This document shows, piece by piece, positions 50,230 to 63,561 of a DNA stretch of 64,000 nt; the stretch's first letter is position 1, and the number at the start of each line of letters is the position of its first letter. Where the stretch lies: assembly GCA_940671915.1 (NCBI GenBank), contig CALNVZ010003432.1:9389072-9453071 (forward strand). The letters run 5' to 3'. Under the pieces are notes generated by a model that worked only from the letters and a program-made list of their open reading frames with translations, was not told the origin of the DNA and ran no database searches. Position numbers and translations under genes: made by a program. The stretch comes from Paracentrotus lividus (Eukaryota > Echinodermata > Echinoidea > Camarodonta > Echinidae).

Positions 50230-53200
50230 TTACGCGTAAGTAAATTTAAAAATTTAAGCCTTGTAAAATATTTTTCTTTTCACTGTAGAATGAAACGAGT
50301 TTTTTTTTATGCAGTCATACCTTTTATGTGTTCTTGGTATATCTGGGGATTTTTATTTATTTATCTATTTTGTGGAAAAAGAAAATACCTTGAATTATCC
50401 TCTTACAAGAATAATTAAAGAAACCAACGTTTCATTAATTCACAAGTTCAACTAAGATCAACTTCTATGAAAGGACAGAATTGAGACTATAACGACAATA
50501 TACAAAACAAGAGTGATGTACAGGTATGATATCCGCTCGGGTATTAGCACTCTCGGGAACATTGGACATTTCCCTCTAATTTGCCCTTTCAATGGCCCTA
50601 ATTTCCCATCGAAGATATTTCCCCCAAATCTGTCTGATCAGTATAGTCGGCATCTTTGTCATCTTGATATAGCCTCACGACCAATTTCCGATCAACTTGT
50701 TGCTCGAGGTTTGGATTGGCATTCAGTAGTGTGATACAATGTCCTGTGGAATAGTTCCAGAGCGTATATCATTGAGCGTTTCACCAAGTCGTTGTAAAGA
50801 TGTGCATTGCTTTACGGACGACTTGAATAGTTACGCGGTGCTTTCGTCGCTTAAAAAACCCAATTATTCTGATCAGCGTTTCGATCACTAATGCAAATGA
50901 AAAGAACTATTAACAGAGCTAAAAATTCAAAGGTTTAACATGTAAAAGAGAAGTTAGCCTATTTCATTGAAAGTTATATCATTTGTAAGATGAACGTGAA
51001 CATATGAAAAAAGATACACTTTTCCACTTACCATGTATGAAGGGGTTTTGAAGCAACTAAATGCGTCCTCTATAACGAGCCAAAGATTGTCCTGAAAAAC
51101 AAAAATTTAAAATGCAAAACGTCCATTACAAGAAGGTTAAAGATAAATGTATACAAATCAACAAATATGTAGCATTTGTGTATTTCATTATTATAAGATC
51201 GACATGAACGCCCATGAAAGCTCTGCATCGGGGTGCCAAGTCACATACGATCTCATCATCTTTCGATAATTGAAGCATCTGAACAGAACAAATCCCAGAT
51301 TAATTACGGCTGACATATAAGGTTAGAAGTAGTTAGACGTGTAATATAATCTTCGTTTATTCTGTGTTTGCATTAACCCTAGAAGTTCACACGCAATGTA
51401 ATGTTAGTTTATTATGTTGAGAAACTATAAATACAATTTCAACCCGCATTTTGACCGTCCCCTCAATATAGAATATTAAAACATTGAAATATGCAACTCG
51501 ACCGCACGTCGCAGAAAAGTTGCAGGAATTCGAGAGCGCTTTGTATCATATTCTGAATACCACTGCACCCAAGTTCCGCTGTGGTGTCGTCAAATCGAAA
51601 GCAACAGGGGAAAAGTGCAGAATGTCTCGTCATACAAACTGAGATAACAAACGCTGTCTGAAATCGGAGACGGCAGAGACAAGATAAAAAGAATTCGATT
51701 AAATTTCTGCAACAAAAATAGGTCAGCTGGTTACATTGAACTACATTTCCGACCGATGTGTTTTGTTTTCTAGGCTTTTGGAGGGAACGTGAGAGGCATG
51801 TTTTCTCTACGTTCCGATTCCATCAATATTTCCTCTTGTAAAGCAGTGTTCTAAAAGCAAAAGAGAATCAGAGACCGAACTCGCGTCATAATATATTCCA
51901 AGGAAAGAAAGTGAGTTTGTGTGAAGATATTCACTTACCTCAAGTTCTCTCTAGGCTACGATTTAGGTTGACTAAAAGAGGGGACATTTACAAGATCTAC
52001 ATACATCATAGGCCTATAATAAGCTGCATGACGTCTTTTCTCTACGGAGCAGACGGATTCATGAAAACAAAATAAAACGAAACAGAACAAAAATGTATGC
52101 CCCAATCGTTTGCAATTTGAAGGCAATCATGGAAATTGGAAGATTGATTACACGTGCTAGAAATGGCAAATCTCGATTATTCATTTTACTTTCATCGCTG
52201 TTTAGTTCATCACACATGGGAAGGCCATCGGAATATTGAAATAGACGGGTCAAAACTAATTTCACACACATGGTAAACATATTGAATGTATAAACAGGAT
52301 ATAATATAAACATAATTGAAGTAAAGGAACTAAAATTACTCGTAACATAAATGGAGAAATTAGACTCGTAAATGAATATTTATAACACTATTCTTATATG
52401 CATTCATAAAGAACTGCAGAAGTGTTCCCAACGTTGTGCATTTCATCGCCACATTACTCAAGATACAACTGAACAAAAAAATCAAAATGTATCTGTTCGT
52501 TCTTGGATAGAGCAGGCACGTACCATTTATTGACACAACATTGCCTTTATATATATGCTTTTTTAAGTTTTTAAAAACATTTGCGACAATAAAATGATAA
52601 TAATTAAAAATATATACATATATTAAAACCTAAACTTAAATAAAGCCGTATTAGCGTATAGTAATTTCAGATCTTACGTAGATATCTATTTCGTAATAAT
52701 GCAAGGGAGGGAAAAAGAGAAATTGAGAGAGAGAGAGAGAGAGAAAAGAAAAAAAAAGGGGGGGGGGGAAGAGAGAGCGAGAGCGAGAGAGACAGAAAAA
52801 AGAAAGAAAGAAAAGGAGAGACGATAATGAAATTGATAGAAATTGAGGACGATATAAAAAAGAAATGAAGGAGAAAGTTTCTGTGAATCACGTAGGAAAA
52901 AATTCGGGTTCATGAAATGAGGACCAAGGCAAAATTAATAACGATTGCAACAAAAAAGTGCTTATTCAAAAAATACACTAAAACTGACCGAAAACACGGC
53001 AAATTATCATTTCCCTCTCGTCCGGCCGTACTCACGAAATAACCTCACAAGAAACGTTTTTAATCATTTGAATTGCGGACACGACAGATCAATAAAGAAA
53101 TGACGCCGTTCCATTTAGTTTCAATCGGTCATTGGTTTTGTTCACACTTTTCGTTGTTTCAGGCTACCATGTATGCCATGCGGACACCTACAAAAGCACG

Positions 53201-53650
53201 AGATTTAAATTTATTTCTTCTGATATATATGCACTATTTAATTAAAGAGAAGTGGGTAGCAGTTGTGGATATCAATTGTATTCAATCTGTAATATTACGG
53301 TAAAATTTTAAAAGAGTATTTCAAAAGTAGATTGGAATTACACCTTTGTCATTTGGTAGAATACAAAAAGCCTATTTTTAAAAATGCAGTCATAAAAATG
53401 TTTTAACGAAATATTATATCAAAAAGGGCGGCATAAATAAAACGAAAGAAAGCGGGATAGAAAGAGCAAGAGCCACGAGGGAGGGAATAGGGAGAGAGAA
53501 AGAGGAAGGGAGAGAGAGAACAGGTGAGGGGAAGAGAATGAAGTAAAGTAGAAACTAATTGGGCGGGGGGGGGGGGTCTGAAAGGGTGAATAACCACCTT
53601 CATCGTAGAACGTTTGAGGAAACATAATCAACAAGCCGTTGAGTGCAAAT
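50230..53650. other. Intergenic, no gene seen
   Basis: AT-rich with purine tracts at 52728-52845 and 53440-53580. The stretch 50515-50715 is less AT-rich and has a 73-codon frame with no family similarity that I recognise. Confidence 0.45.
52728..52845. repeat. GA/GAAA purine tract with G run
   Basis: (GA)n, A and G homopolymers and GAAA repeats. Low complexity. Confidence 0.92.
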
Positions 53651-53689
53651 GTTTGGCACATCAAGAAAATCAGTGGTATTGACTGAGCA

Positions 53690-54200
53690 TATCAGTAGGG
53701 ACATGTGCGTGCCCGATTGATAAGAGGTGTGCAAACTTCGCGATGATGATGATGATGATGACAGTGATCATGGTTTGTTTGGACATCAATGATAACGTTC
53801 CCGACTAATGTGGCTTCGGAATTGACGGCGATGATGAAAGCGATCCAAAACAGATTTGTTCGATTGATAAACTGGGCACTGAACTTACGACGACGCCGAC
53901 ACCGACCATCACTTGCTTCCTTGCAAATCCGTGAGAACATGCCCGATTGGTATGCAGGGCATGGGCCCGACGACGACGACGACAACGATCATAACATATT
54001 TGCACATCAGTGGGAACGTGCCTGATTCAGTTCAGAATCGACAACGAGTATGAAAGCGACGATAACTAGTTTTGATGGGTAATGTAACGAGGACGAAGAC
54101 GATGATAGCAACTAAGATTTGTTGGCATCAATGGGAACGTGCTCGATTGATAAGCCGGGTACGGAACCGAAGATGATAATGACAGCGACCATGACTTGCA
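53690..54200. repeat. Diverged minisatellite with GATGAC/GACGAC-rich units
   Basis: A recurring order is seen: CATCA.TGGGAACGTGC, CCGATTGATAAG, CGG(G/C).AC, then a GATGATGACAGCGACCATGA-like stretch. Unit starts lie near 53692, 53785, 53930, 54006 and 54126. Units are irregular in length (about 75-145 bp) and strongly diverged. Confidence 0.7.
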
Positions 54201-54235
54201 TGACAAGGGGTGAATAACTATGCAGCTGACATGTA

Positions 54236-54357
54236 CCCTGTTACATAAAAGATACAATCGATCTTGCGATTGATTTCAATCGTAAGTCTATGGTAAACCG
54301 TGTACTAAGAGTTACAATCAGTCGTAAGATTGATCGTATTTCTTTTTTGTTACAGGG
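54236..54357. mobile_element. Small TA-flanked MITE, 122 bp
   Basis: The left end TA|CCCTGTTACATAAAAGAT pairs with the right end, whose reverse complement is TA|CCCTGTAACAAAAAAGAA. Pairing continues through CGATC(A/T)ATCTT.CGA. It is nearly a full palindrome and non-coding. Confidence 0.85.
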
Positions 54358-54439
54358 TAATCGGGTGAAGTTCGGAGGAGACAATACTATACCAGCGGAT
54401 CTTATCAAACAACATGAAGATGTCTACATCTGGCTTCAC

Positions 54440-54660
54440 TTTCATCTTCTCATTTGCATTCATTGTCTTTTTTTTCTTCTGTTTGTCTTTGTCTGTCTGT
54501 CAATCTGACTGTCTGTAAGTCTGTCTTTCACCTTCTCTAATCCCTCCATCTCTTTCTCTCTCTCTCTCTCTCTCTGTCTGTCTTAATCATTCTTACCGTC
54601 TCTCTCTCGTTCCTTCACTATCACTTTGTCTCGCGCTCTCCCACGCCTTTTCAAGTAAAC
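54440..54660. repeat. CTGT/CT-rich tract
   Basis: (CTGT)n variants followed by (CT)n, low complexity. Confidence 0.85.
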
Positions 54661-54669
54661 CAGTCCCTA

Positions 54670-55465
54670 TGTTCATATTTCTAGAGTTTATTGTGTTAGA
54701 ATTTTCTTTGAATTACATCTACGCACAGTCGGGATAAACCAATTTGACAACATCGTGTAGGAGCAAAATCGCAAGTTTTACGTTTTTATTACGAAGAACT
54801 GCTGTATCATATAACCTAATTACACAATCAACAAGTTGCATACATGTATTATCATATAAGAAAGAGATTACCATCTTTGCAATGGACATGGTGTATCGCC
54901 TTACCCTTGAAAAGTTATCAAAACGTGTTTAATATGAGACTTGAGGCAACAATTGAACATTCCTCATGTTCATGAAGCTTGTATGCATCATGATCGCTCA
55001 AATTATAGTATCAAATTTCAATATGTTCATAGAAAAATATCTATTTTTCCAACTAATAATACAGACAATATTTGTGCTCTTTTCCGTCAGCGTATTGTCG
55101 CCAAAAATGACAATATTTTCTTCCCCACAGCCGAGGGCATACTACAAAACAACAACATGGATTATAAAATCTCCCCAAAACTCGATGATTGTGGTGTTGA
55201 TGAAATTCTGAACACCTGTATCACTCAAGCGGTAACAAAATACATTTCTTTGAAGGACGTTTTATTTTCCCTTGTACTTATAAAGACACCTCCTACTTTA
55301 TATTTATGTAAGACTCCGCCAAACCCCGCAAGAAACAAGTACATACCTCAACCAAAATCATGTAGTAAGATCTTGACATAAATAAAATGACAATATATAT
55401 ACAAATTTTACCGACGATATATTTTCTGTAAGACTTAAACTTCCGTAACTTGATGATTTTGAAAG
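54670..55465. other. Intergenic with an unassigned 146-codon frame
   Basis: A plus-strand frame at 54941-55381 has fairly ordinary composition but no recognisable domain. It could be a chance frame in AT-rich DNA or a fragment of an unknown gene. I do not call it a gene. Confidence 0.3.
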
Positions 55466-55469
55466 ACTA

Positions 55470-56525
55470 CAGTGTGTTCCTGAAAAAAGGGTAATCGAAG
55501 TTCAAAGGTCAGTCATTTCAAAAGTATATGGTTTATTTGTTGATTTGTTTATTAAAATACTAAGTAACTCATCAGCTTTAATTTGAGACATTTCTTACGT
55601 CCAAACTGTAATGGGTCACAAAGTTAGGGTCATTTGAAGGTGATAGGTACAAAACCCATTTTTTCCAAATTTTTCGTTTTTAGGGTATGAAACCAACTTT
55701 TTATAAAATTTTGGTTTCATAGTTTTTGGGGTTTTTGTCACACAAAGTTTCAATGAAATGCAATCTCACTTGTCAAAGAACCTATCTCACTGGCAATGAC
55801 ATGGGTTCTCGATTATGCATGAGTCTCTGGAGTCTCGGAGAGGTTGCCGTGTCTCCTGATTCTGTAGGAAGTCGCGAGAAAAATCAAACAAATGTCAAAC
55901 ATGTCAAATATTTTAGTAGACTTCTTTAATACGCGATCATGTCTCTGTGACGTCTTTGCGGGGTTGCCGCGACGTCCCTTAAGTATCCACGACGTCGCAG
56001 AGACGTTGTTGGAACTTGCTAACGATTAAATAAATCGAATGGGCTAATAATATTTACTTGCTGGCGTCTTAAAGAAGTCTACTAAAAGGTTGAACATGTT
56101 TGACTGTCGTTCCATTTTCCCTCGACGCCCTGAAGTCTCAGGAGACGTAACCACGACGTCTCCACGACTCAAGAGACTCTTAATTGCAAACCCATCTCTT
56201 TGCCCTTGAGATAGGTCCTTTGACAAATGAGATTGCATTTCATTGAAACTTTGTGTGACAAAACCCCCCAAAACTATGAAACCAAACATTTATAAAAAGT
56301 TGGTTTCATACCCTAAAAACGAAAAACTTGGAAAAATGGGTTTTGTACCTATCACCTTCAAATGACCCTAACTCTGTGACCCATTACAGTTTGGACATAA
56401 GAAATGTCTCAAATTAAAGCTGATGAGTTACTTAGTATTTTAGTAAACAAATCACAAAAATAAACCATATCCTTTTGAAATGATTGACCTTTGAACTTCG
56501 ATTACCCTTTTTAAGAAACACACTG
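55470..56525. mobile_element. TA-flanked foldback element with ~455-bp arms
   Basis: Left end TA|CAGTGTGTTCCTGAAAAAAG; the right end is CACACTG|TA, preceded by the complementary TTACCCTTTTTAAG. Arms 55470-~55930 and ~56067-56525 are complementary along their length, for example AGTTTCAATGAAATGCAATC on both. The centre carries GACGTC-rich sequence, including GACGTCTCCACGAC at 56155-56168. The ends resemble the 48838-50225 element (CAGTGYGTYCC). No transposase frame. Confidence 0.9.
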
Positions 56526-57599
56526 TATAACAATTGAAGTTTTCCAAACGATCGAATACAATACAACGAGCTAATACATTACAAAATAATTTCATCTTAA
56601 TTTTTTTTTCTTTCTTTGAAGAAACTCGCTCTACGGGCTGTGACGTGTATGCTGTTGCTATATCTGTCATGTCAAACAAGGTGAACTTTTGAAAATAAAC
56701 CTTCATATCAAAGACCTTGCGAAAGGCACGTGGACATTGTGGACTGTGCAAAACACTACTCTGGTCCAGGACCTGAAGTAAGAACGCATGGCCAAGGGAT
56801 TTGACGCATTATATGAAAGGCTAGACTGGCTACAATAGTGTTATTACCGTCACGGACCTAGCATGCCTACGGCACTTGATAAAAATAGCCACCTTTACAA
56901 TGTTTACTATTATAATCAAATATCCACTTTTCGATTCTCTACCACGAGAATATATCATCACATGTCAACATACCCCAAAACTCCTTATTTCTTACGGAAA
57001 GCAACACGTATAGCAGTGAAGTCAAGACACCTCATGGCGACGAAGCGTAACTTAAATCGAGACAAGGTTAATGAATGTTTGTCGGGGCAGGATTGTCACC
57101 TCATCTTCAGAATCAGAGGTATAAAGTGACAGAAGAAAGAGAGAAAGATGAAAAGCCCATTGGCCTTCACACACTTACCACGCATTAGTATAACCCAGTC
57201 ATATTACCCAGACGGACACATGACCGGTACTAAGTCACCATTAACTAGCCATTCATGGTAACGTAATTATTTAATCATTGTGGTGTCGGTTCGAAGTCGG
57301 TCTCACAGGTATGACTCAGTTACAAGATGTTCGTTCCCATTTCTCCACCTCTGAACAGAAATTCTTCTGCTTGAATTCACTGCAGAAGCCGATGCTGAAT
57401 TTGAAGTGCTCTGTCCCGAGGCATATTATTGAATTACCCCTAAAGCAGAAATCACAGAGATTTTCAACTTATGCATCAGGCAAGGGATGGAAGCAACTTG
57501 CCCAAGTGAAAAAAAGGGGTAGTTTTCGCGGGAAACAGTAAATGGTTGACATGATTTAAAATGAAGACAGGTGAGGAGAATGGTAAAAAGCTGCTTGAA

Positions 57600-57860
57600 A
57601 GTACACTGTCGCACAGCATGAAACGCAGTATCAACACAGTGTGGTCACAGTGTAAAATTATCTCCACACCGTCAAAACCTGAGCGTATTGAACATTGTAA
57701 ATCATAATGTGAACAGGGAAGTCACACTTCCCTGATGTGAAGGAGAATATCCAGTGTGAAAATGAACCTCACTCTGTAAACACACTCGGGAAAACCACAT
57801 CACAGTGTACAATCATATTTACACTGTTAAATTCAAGCAGGCAAAACTGAAATGCAAAAC
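57600..57860. repeat. CACAGTGTG-type repeat cluster 1
   Basis: Repeated CACAGTGTG/CACACTG/CAGTGTGAAAA motifs on both strands. A hairpin CAGGGAAG-TCACA-CTTCCCTG lies at 57714-57734. The motif set is shared with 27744-28010. Confidence 0.7.
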
Positions 57861-58639
57861 TGACTTTGAGTGATTATGATGTGGGATTAGTCAAATGAAA
57901 ACATGTTTGTTGACGCTTAATGAACGGACGATATGGACATCAATGTGTTTTTTTTTCAGAATGATCCAGATGACGTCAATAAATTTGTTTACAAGAGGTA
58001 ATTTACGTTGTCTTCATAAATTTAAAACAAAAGGAAATTATTTTAAAAAAGGAACATCAAATAATTTCACAGAAAAGAACATCAAATGATATCAAATTAA
58101 AGAGAATGCCGGTTGATCAAAAAGAATATAATATGAACTAATGTGATAAACATGTTGGAGACAGGAAAGAATATAAATAGTTGAAATTTTCCCTGGAAAT
58201 GCCAATCACGACACTTGTCATGTATTGCGTCAGGGCAATTATTGATTTTTATCTAGACAAGACAAGAGACAGAGGGGCAAAATGTTTATAAGTGTGCGGT
58301 GCAGCATTACAGCTTCCAACATGAATACATTTTTTTTTTCAAAAACAACTCTCATGTTTGTTTCGAAAAAAAACAAACAAAGAAATAATCACATTAAAAA
58401 TCACATTAAAGTAAAATAATTTTGCAAATAAGTAATTACTATATGTAATTTTCTATGTGTCATCACTAAATGTCCTTTCCAAACAAACATCATTCGATTT
58501 AATGAAGGGATGTCTTCAGCCTTGTCATTCCCGATGTTCTATTTTCAATTCCAGACATTTGATTTCATTTTGAGTCAAGAAAGAATGCAGTAAAGAAATT
58601 CTTTATTTCGCGATTTAACATTACGAATCACATATTGTA

Positions 58640-58990
58640 GGAGCGAGGGATAAAAAATTCACAGTGTGTAAAAAATAGCTATGTGTACACACTGTGGATA
58701 ATATGTTTTAACATTGTGAATGACATTATAAAATTGTGAGGGAGTGCATTCAGAGTGTGATAAAATCCCGTCATGTGTACACACTGCGGAACACCACACT
58801 GCAGTGTGAATTCATCTCCACACTGTTAAGTTTGAGCATTTAACATTACGAATGACATTTTTACATAGCGAGGGAGTAAATGTAGGTGTATACAAAAATG
58901 GCTATGTGTGCACACTATAGAAAACCAAAACACAATGTGAATTCATCCTCACACTGTAAAATTTTAGTGTTTTCACATAGTCGATTTGGT
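58640..58990. repeat. CACAGTGTG-type repeat cluster 2, ~120-bp units
   Basis: About three units share GCGAGGGA.TAAA, CAGTGTG, ATGTGTACACACTG or GTGCACACTA, AAAACC, AGTGTGAATTCATC, and CACACTGT(T/A)AA. Each unit contains inward-facing palindromic pairs. Confidence 0.8.
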
Positions 58991-59398
58991 TAATACCCTG
59001 TGTTCTTCCAACATGGCATCGCTACATTAAGACATTAAATCTATCCTCAAGTGCAATTCAAACAGCTGACGTGTTCATTTTCCCCTTTCTTTGAATCATC
59101 TTCTTTTTATAGAGCTAACAAAATTATGAATTATTATATACTCATGTGGCTAGAGGGCCTCTTTAATCTGGATGAATTAAGGCTCATATTATTTCTTTAT
59201 CATTGAATGACTCAGAGACTCATCGCCAATCTCTCTCTCTATGCCTCCCTCTTTTAATTCGTTTTATATTTTTCATTTTCAATGACAAATCGTAACTGTG
59301 TCCATATTTTATTAGGTCAAGATATCCCGGGATGATTCGATTGTACTTAACGAAATTATTTAGGCGGAGTAAATTGTTTGCCTATATGGACGTCCCCT

Positions 59399-59414
59399 GA
59401 GGTCACGTGACCTC
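59399..59414. promoter_or_regulatory. Perfect 16-bp E-box palindrome
   Basis: GAGGTCACGTGACCTC is fully self-complementary and contains GTCACGTGAC, the optimal site of USF/MITF/TFE-type bHLH-zip factors. Function in this setting is unproven. Confidence 0.35.
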
Positions 59415-59514
59415 TTATAGTTTAACACGGGAACCTGTGACGCAAACGCCATTTTCCCCTGTAACAGGATTGTATAATAATTATTCGTGTATAGCGTGGT
59501 CACTATCTTACTCT

Positions 59515-59760
59515 ACCCCTCAGTGTAAAACACAGTGTGGAATCATCTTCACACGGTCAAATTTAAGAGTGTTTCACAGTTTCACATGGCGAGGGACTAA
59601 ATTCACAGTGTGAAGCCGAAACATCACTATGCGACCACTCTGTAAAATCACGCCACAGTGTGAAATTATTCACACTGTTAAATTCGATGTGAACACATCA
59701 TAACCACACTGTGAACACAACATGAACACATCGTAAGCACACGTATATGCAACGTGTAAA
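59515..59760. repeat. CACAGTGTG-type repeat cluster 3
   Basis: Same vocabulary as cluster 2: CACAGTGTGGAATCATCTTC, GGCGAGGGACTAAATTCACA and CACACTGTTAAATTCGATG. It is followed by simple GAACACA.C repeats to 59750. Confidence 0.8.
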
Positions 59761-62367
59761 GGGAACAGGCCACATACCTAAACTTCCTATGTGTCATTTA
59801 TTTCACATAAGTATCCAGTCCCTTTTGTTCTATTATAGGTATTTTGTTCTGTCTTCTGTCAACTATTGACCTCTCACCCCTGCCCTCTTCTATAATGTTT
59901 CTACCTTCTCACTCACATAATCCTCTAATAACCCATCCCCTATTAGTCTGCGTCCTCTTATACATCTATGTATATTTGCATTTAAAAAAAATATATACAC
60001 CGTGTCACTCACAAACGTCATTACCACGGCGAAGTTTGATTTTCAATCTGATGTGTTTACACAGTATCATCAAGACAAATACTCTCATCTCTTCGAATAT
60101 ATTATTTCAAACGATAGGAAAAGTACACAAATCTGATAGCTCTATTAATAGTTCTACTTATCAATCATCAAGCGCCAGTATTGTCCTCTGACATTGAGTG
60201 AGGGCGATACTTAAAGCAGTGTTGACGATAATTAATTGCCAATAAAAAGAAAAGGAGCGGAATATTAACCGTCTTTATTTTCTTCTAATACGTCTCTAGT
60301 TGCATGCAGTATTGTTGTTGATAATTATATAAAATATTTTTCCAATCCACTTCAATACAAAGTAAACAAATCTAAAGAATTATATTTGCAATCCACGTAT
60401 AACGATCTCACATTGGACATGATTTTTTTTAATTTTTTATTAGACTTAAAATTTTTTTTATCTTTTAGTCTCTTTAGCCGTATATAATAAATTTCAAGGT
60501 TTTACTATTCACCGTTCATTAAAACCGAGCCAACCTTGGAAATTACTCATACCAAAGTTCACTATCATTCATTACCAATATGCAATTTAATTATTTAGAT
60601 AATAGGAGCGCAAACGATATATCTAATAACATATCTGTAATAAGCAAATAATACCACAACAAAATATCTTAATACTTTTAATAAACCCATCCATCGAAAG
60701 CAATACTTATTATACTCCTCGGCTAGATCGAGGAGAACATTACCTGGTTTATACTAGCCATCTCGGCACATTTAGTATCACATTAATATGTGAAGGTGAA
60801 GTTAATACAATTTACTTATATTAACTTTACCATGCGGCCATTATTACTTTCACCAAAATACCATAAAATAAAAGTACTTTATCCTGCCACTTTATCTGAT
60901 TTGGCATTAATCGCTCTCCTGACACATACTTGCACACTCACGCACTCCCCTGCATGTTTCTTGGTTTACTACTTTGTATTTTTTTCACTATTATAACCGT
61001 CTGCTTTTTCCGTAAAACGCCAAATGGCCCGGGGGCAGGCACTTATTTGTGGCCAAGTGCATGTATTCACCGCAGCATTCGTCTCCCGCCCGTGGGCAAG
61101 ACAGGGTGCATTATCCATAGTGATATTGTCAGTTCGTACAATCAGCGACCTGTAGCTCTCTCCTCTATCTCGACAACCTCTTTCATTTTGTAGCCCCTCC
61201 ATCTCCATCTTTCTCTAAATCTTTCTTGTTTTATAGTAGTTCACTTTTAAAGATACACCACGCTGGACTTTGAAACGTAGAGAACGCTCTGACATATATC
61301 TTGAATAAAGTTAGCGGGTTTTTCCGTCACAAAATACACGTACGGTTTCTTAAATGCAATAACAACCTGTGAGATAATTCAATTCACATTGTGTCATTTC
61401 ATTCGTACTTTATAGTTCTATATGTCCCCTTTAAAAAAATATTCAGGGTGGGTCAGTGATCTTATTAAACATGATATCTGCATAAATGGAAATTTACTTT
61501 TAAAAAGAATATTGGATATGAACTCGCATTATTGCAGTCGCATCTTGTTTAACGAAAAGATGCACAAACTTTCTTATTGGTATACTCTCATCAACTGTTG
61601 TATGTAAGAACCTAATATAAAAGACATGGCGCATAAACTCCCTGACAACAAGAAGGTATGGTTTCCAAGACTAAAGGCACTTAATGGAATCAGATTGAGA
61701 CAAGCTACGAGTGTATCAAAATTAATCTTGTCAGGGCAGTGGCACAAGAGATGAGAAAACCAAGGCAGAGTTTTAACCAGACGCTGCTGCAATGCAATAG
61801 AAGCCAGCAAAGTATGGATTATTCAAGAAAATGGACACAAGCTCCCCGCTCGTCACCGCTAGTCATTCGTGTCGTTGAGTTATTATTATCAAGACAAAAG
61901 TATGATGTCGTCTTCTTCATCCTGATGGCATCTCCATCCTTCCATCATCTTCTCCTCCTAGGTGATCACTATCATCTTTTCTTCAATTATCCTTCGCGGT
62001 ATTGTCAGCATGTGACATTAACGACCTGTTAGCTTTCCTGCGACATCCTTCAAAGAATCTTTATGCACAATACAACTAATGCACTTTCTGGTTGCCATTT
62101 TCCCTCCCCAAATCTTTGCAATCTATTTCACATTTCATATCATCGCTTCTTAGAATTCTACTTTTCTGCTAATAAAGAGTTTCATCTCAATACTTCGGAT
62201 ATTTTGTTACGGAACTTTCTTCTATTATATCAAACTGCATTATGATACTTCTATGATCCAGCTACAGATATGGAACTACGGAAACAAATGCATGTATCAA
62301 ATAGACCATCGCGATACCTTATCACCATTATCACCATCCGGGATCTATTTCTGAGCTACAGGTAACC

Positions 62368-62381
62368 GTTACCATGGAAAC
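62368..62381. promoter_or_regulatory. Candidate RFX X-box
   Basis: GTTACCATGGAAAC matches the canonical RFX half-site pair (GTTRCC-AT-GGNAAC). X-boxes commonly lie in promoters of ciliary genes, but no such gene is visible nearby. Confidence 0.4.
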
Positions 62382-63561
62382 GATCCGAGATTTAGAAATA
62401 TACACTTTGGACATCAATCTAATCATCTACTTCATCACAATTTCACATTATTCTTGAGATGACCAATACAAAAAATGAAGAAAAGAAGAAAAGAGAAGTG
62501 AACATGATGAAATAATATCTTATCAAAATCTTTCTCTTTAGAGATTGGTTTAGTTGAAGTAGGGAAGCAATAATTATGGCGCATATCCGTTGGTTAAATG
62601 CCCTTTCCTGGCATAGCAACTTTTGCTGTTTTGGTAGAGCGTGCACCCTAAGCAGGACGGACGAATTCACCTGGCTGGACCTTTTTGCCTCCGACACGTC
62701 ACTTGCATAGCAAAGATGATATCAAGATATTTGAAACATTATTACATCACAAGATTGTATTGTCTTAGCATAAATGCTGATTGCGAGTTCGTGGTTATAG
62801 AATTATTGCATATAATGTCAGAATACAAACAGACATAAATTTCTTCTCGTCTAAAGAGTTTCAAAAATGTATATAATTCGATATAGTTAATAACTATATC
62901 ATATTTCCCCTTATTTCAATGATTTCGTAAAACACAACGATTTAACATGCGGCTCTACATGGAACTTTGATTACAAGCGTGAGTCAAGAAATCTTTTTAT
63001 TTTCCTGTTCTTCTCAGTTGTTCAAAATTCTCACCAGCCCACCTCGTCTCGAGAGTAAAGTATCCATTGCTACTTGGTTTGAATTTATATCAATCATGCT
63101 AAAGGAACCCAAACGTGGTTACTGTCGGGCACTTTTACCTGATACCGGTGTATTGCCAAAACACTTAGCATCTACTTGAGGAGTAGAATTTTAGTTTCCA
63201 GTTTGGCCACGTGACCAATTCTCGATAGCAACGGTCTTCCTGTATTCTGTGTCTTTTGATTTAGCGACTGAGTGATACGTGCGTGTGTGTAGTTAAAATG
63301 GTTAATGGTTTGGAATTGAAAAGGAGGTTAGGAAGACCAATGTAATCAAACAAGGGAACTTAAAGCGAAAAAAGAGCGGCAAAGTTAAGGAGATATGTCA
63401 AAGCGAACTTCAAATGTTTTTGATTGATTTATTATTTGTTAATTTTATTTATCTACTGATTTTTAAAAAAAATTTTTTAATCATGTTATTTTTCGCAGAT
63501 ATGTCAGTCACATAATACAATAAGTATTCTCAATGGACGGAATTATCGGGACGTATCACTA

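Noticed and set aside
54941..55381. 146-codon plus-strand frame
   Set aside because: Longest non-repetitive frame outside the receptor, but AT-rich composition and no family similarity. An overlapping frame on the same strand is open too.
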